A DNA stretch of 61,554 bases from Ruminococcaceae bacterium UBA5295 (GTDB taxonomy: Bacteria > Bacillota > Clostridia > Oscillospirales > Acutalibacteraceae): the NCBI GenBank assembly GCA_002411365.1, contig DHSD01000001.1, positions 1 through 61,554 on the forward strand, given 5' to 3'. The notes below the pieces were generated by a model. It was given only the letters and a program-made list of their open reading frames with translations. It did not search any database and had not been told where the DNA came from. Position 1 is the stretch's first letter. Each line of letters starts with the position of its first letter. A program made the translations under genes and the position numbers. Positions 60,344 through 61,554 of the stretch are shown here, in pieces.

Positions 60344-61554
60344 ATGTCAGCAAAGACCATTTTCATTAAAGGTGCACGTGAGCACAACCTTAAAAATATA
60401 GACCTTGAACTCCCGCGCGACAAGCTGATCGTTTTCACGGGGCTTTCCGGCTCAGGAAAATCATCACTTGCATTTGATACCATATATGCTGAGGGAAGGC
60501 GCCGCTATGTAGAGTCGCTTTCAGCATACGCAAGGCAGTTTCTCGGCCAGGTCAGGAAGCCTGATGTAGATTATATAGACGGACTGTCACCTGCTATTTC
60601 AATCGACCAGAAAACAACATCTAAAAATCCGCGCTCAACGGTGGGCACTGTAACTGAAATATACGATTACCTGCGCCTCCTTTACGCGCGCATAGGCATA
60701 CCCCACTGCCCGATATGCGGCAGGGAGATACGCCAGCAGACCGTTGACCAGATTGTGGATCAGGTTCTTTCTATGCCTGAAGGGACAAAAATTCTTGTGC
60801 TTGCGCCTGTGGTGCGTGCAAGGAAGGGAACGCATGTCAAGGAATTGGACGCAGCGAGAAAAAATGGCTTTGTGCGTGTGCGTGTCGACGGAGCGGTCTA
60901 TGACCTTTCAGAAAAAATCGAACTTGAAAAAAACAAAAAGCACACTATAGACGTTGTAGTTGACAGGCTTGTAATCCATCCGGATATACGCTCAAGGCTT
61001 GCAGATTCGGTTGAAACAGCTTTATCGCTTGCAAACGGCCTTACTATTATCAATGTTGTCGGTGGGGAAGACAACCTGTTTTCGCAGAACTATGCCTGCC
61101 CTGAGCATGGCATAAGCGTTGAAGAACTGACGCCGCGCATGTTTTCGTTTAACAGCCCTTTCGGCGCGTGCCCAAAATGCACAGGCCTCGGCGTATTTAT
61201 GAAAATTGACCCAGACCGTATCCTGCCTGACAAGTCGCTCTCAATAAATAACGGAGGGCTGAAAGCCGGCGGGTGGGCAATGGAAGGTAACACTGTCGCT
61301 GCCATGTATTTAAAAGCGCTTGCCAGACATTATCATTTTTCACTTGACACTCCGGTAGGTGAGCTGCCGCCGGAAATTATTGATATCTTGCTTTACGGAA
61401 CAAAAGGCGAAAAAATTGAAGTCGAACGCGGGGGAAGTTTCGGCCACGCAAAATATGAGACGGAGTTTGAGGGAATCATTAACAACCTCGAGCGGCGCTT
61501 CCATGAAACGCAAAGCAACTGGATAAGGGAAGAAATTCAGAATTACATGAGTGC
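60344..61554 (+). CDS. uvrA: UvrABC excision repair subunit A (partial, runs off the window)
   Basis: The N-terminal 403 codons of UvrA. It begins MSAKTIFIKGAREHNLKNI with the first Walker A GLSGSGKSSL, then SAYARQFLGQ, SIDQKTTSKNPRSTVGT and a zinc site starting CPICGRE, followed by the FNSPFGACPKCTGLG segment. The frame is open to the last base, so the rest lies outside. GGAGG lies six bases before the ATG. Cotranscribed with uvrB. Confidence 0.95.
   Translation, partial: MSAKTIFIKGAREHNLKNIDLELPRDKLIVFTGLSGSGKSSLAFDTIYAEGRRRYVESLSAYARQFLGQVRKPDVDYIDGLSPAISIDQKTTSKNPRSTVGTVTEIYDYLRLLYARIGIPHCPICGREIRQQTVDQIVDQVLSMPEGTKILVLAPVVRARKGTHVKELDAARKNGFVRVRVDGAVYDLSEKIELEKNKKHTIDVVVDRLVIHPDIRSRLADSVETALSLANGLTIINVVGGEDNLFSQNYACPEHGISVEELTPRMFSFNSPFGACPKCTGLGVFMKIDPDRILPDKSLSINNGGLKAGGWAMEGNTVAAMYLKALARHYHFSLDTPVGELPPEIIDILLYGTKGEKIEVERGGSFGHAKYETEFEGIINNLERRFHETQSNWIREEIQNYMS

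Noticed and set aside
1..61554. CRISPR arrays, tRNA or rRNA genes and prophage
   Set aside because: No regularly spaced repeats, no cloverleaf or rRNA sequence that I recognise, and no phage structural genes.

Overview
The window reads as chromosomal DNA of a low-to-mid GC, endospore-forming, anaerobic Clostridia-type Firmicute, most like butyrate- or caproate-producing Oscillospiraceae/Ruminococcaceae. This is inferred from gene content: a complete acetyl-CoA to butyryl-CoA operon, PolC-type DNA polymerase III, an IspH-ribosomal protein S1 fusion, the sporulation gene yunB, strong AGGAGG ribosome binding sites, many TTG starts, and FMN and SAM-I riboswitches. I cannot name the species. I see no tRNA, rRNA, CRISPR or prophage.

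Layout. 1-230: a terminator and a 145-bp MITE-like element with a perfect 8-bp target duplication. 224-4464 (minus strand): a small acidic protein, a membrane protein with a degenerate GGDEF domain, KtrB-KtrA potassium uptake and a CBS-pair protein. 4827-5984: an AlaX-type tRNA editing protein. 6046-13544: a candidate Rex-controlled operon thl-crt-CoA transferase-hbd-bcd-etfB-etfA, which turns two acetyl-CoA into butyryl-CoA, couples crotonyl-CoA reduction to electron bifurcation, and moves CoA to acetate. 13604-17819: a phospho-signalling island of an atypical protein kinase with zinc ribbon, a TerY-like vWA protein, a PP2C phosphatase and a Sel1-repeat protein.

17887-25249: an aldose-1-epimerase-like protein, a surface PLD-type lipoprotein nuclease facing the FMN riboswitch-ribU unit, SAM riboswitch-metK, a small membrane-anchored protein whose ribosome binding site lies in a hairpin, recD2 and comFC. 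25321-28588: an MreB-type actin followed by a Cys-rich DUF5685-type protein, a J-domain protein with a cysteine-cluster tail and a membrane protein. 28788-34899: RpiR regulator, BaiN/YhiN flavoprotein, cmk, two plsC genes and the ispH-S1 fusion. 35041-44649: yunB, ligA, a zinc-ribbon protein, a YngK-like glycoside hydrolase, mtaB, an HPr-like protein without histidine, an ABC-F ATPase, a small helical protein and a TIM-barrel protein.

44668-61554: nrdR and the conserved Firmicute block pyrH-frr-uppS-cdsA-dxr-rseP-ispG-polC (nucleotide supply, ribosome recycling, MEP isoprenoid and envelope lipid synthesis, replication), then rluA-type synthase (minus), pyrE, radC, uvrB and the start of uvrA, which runs off the window.

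The points most worth a second look are the kinase/vWA/PP2C/Sel1 island, the actin/DUF5685/J-protein cysteine module, the apparent ATT start codon of rseP, the MITE with intact target duplication and the histidine-free HPr homologue.
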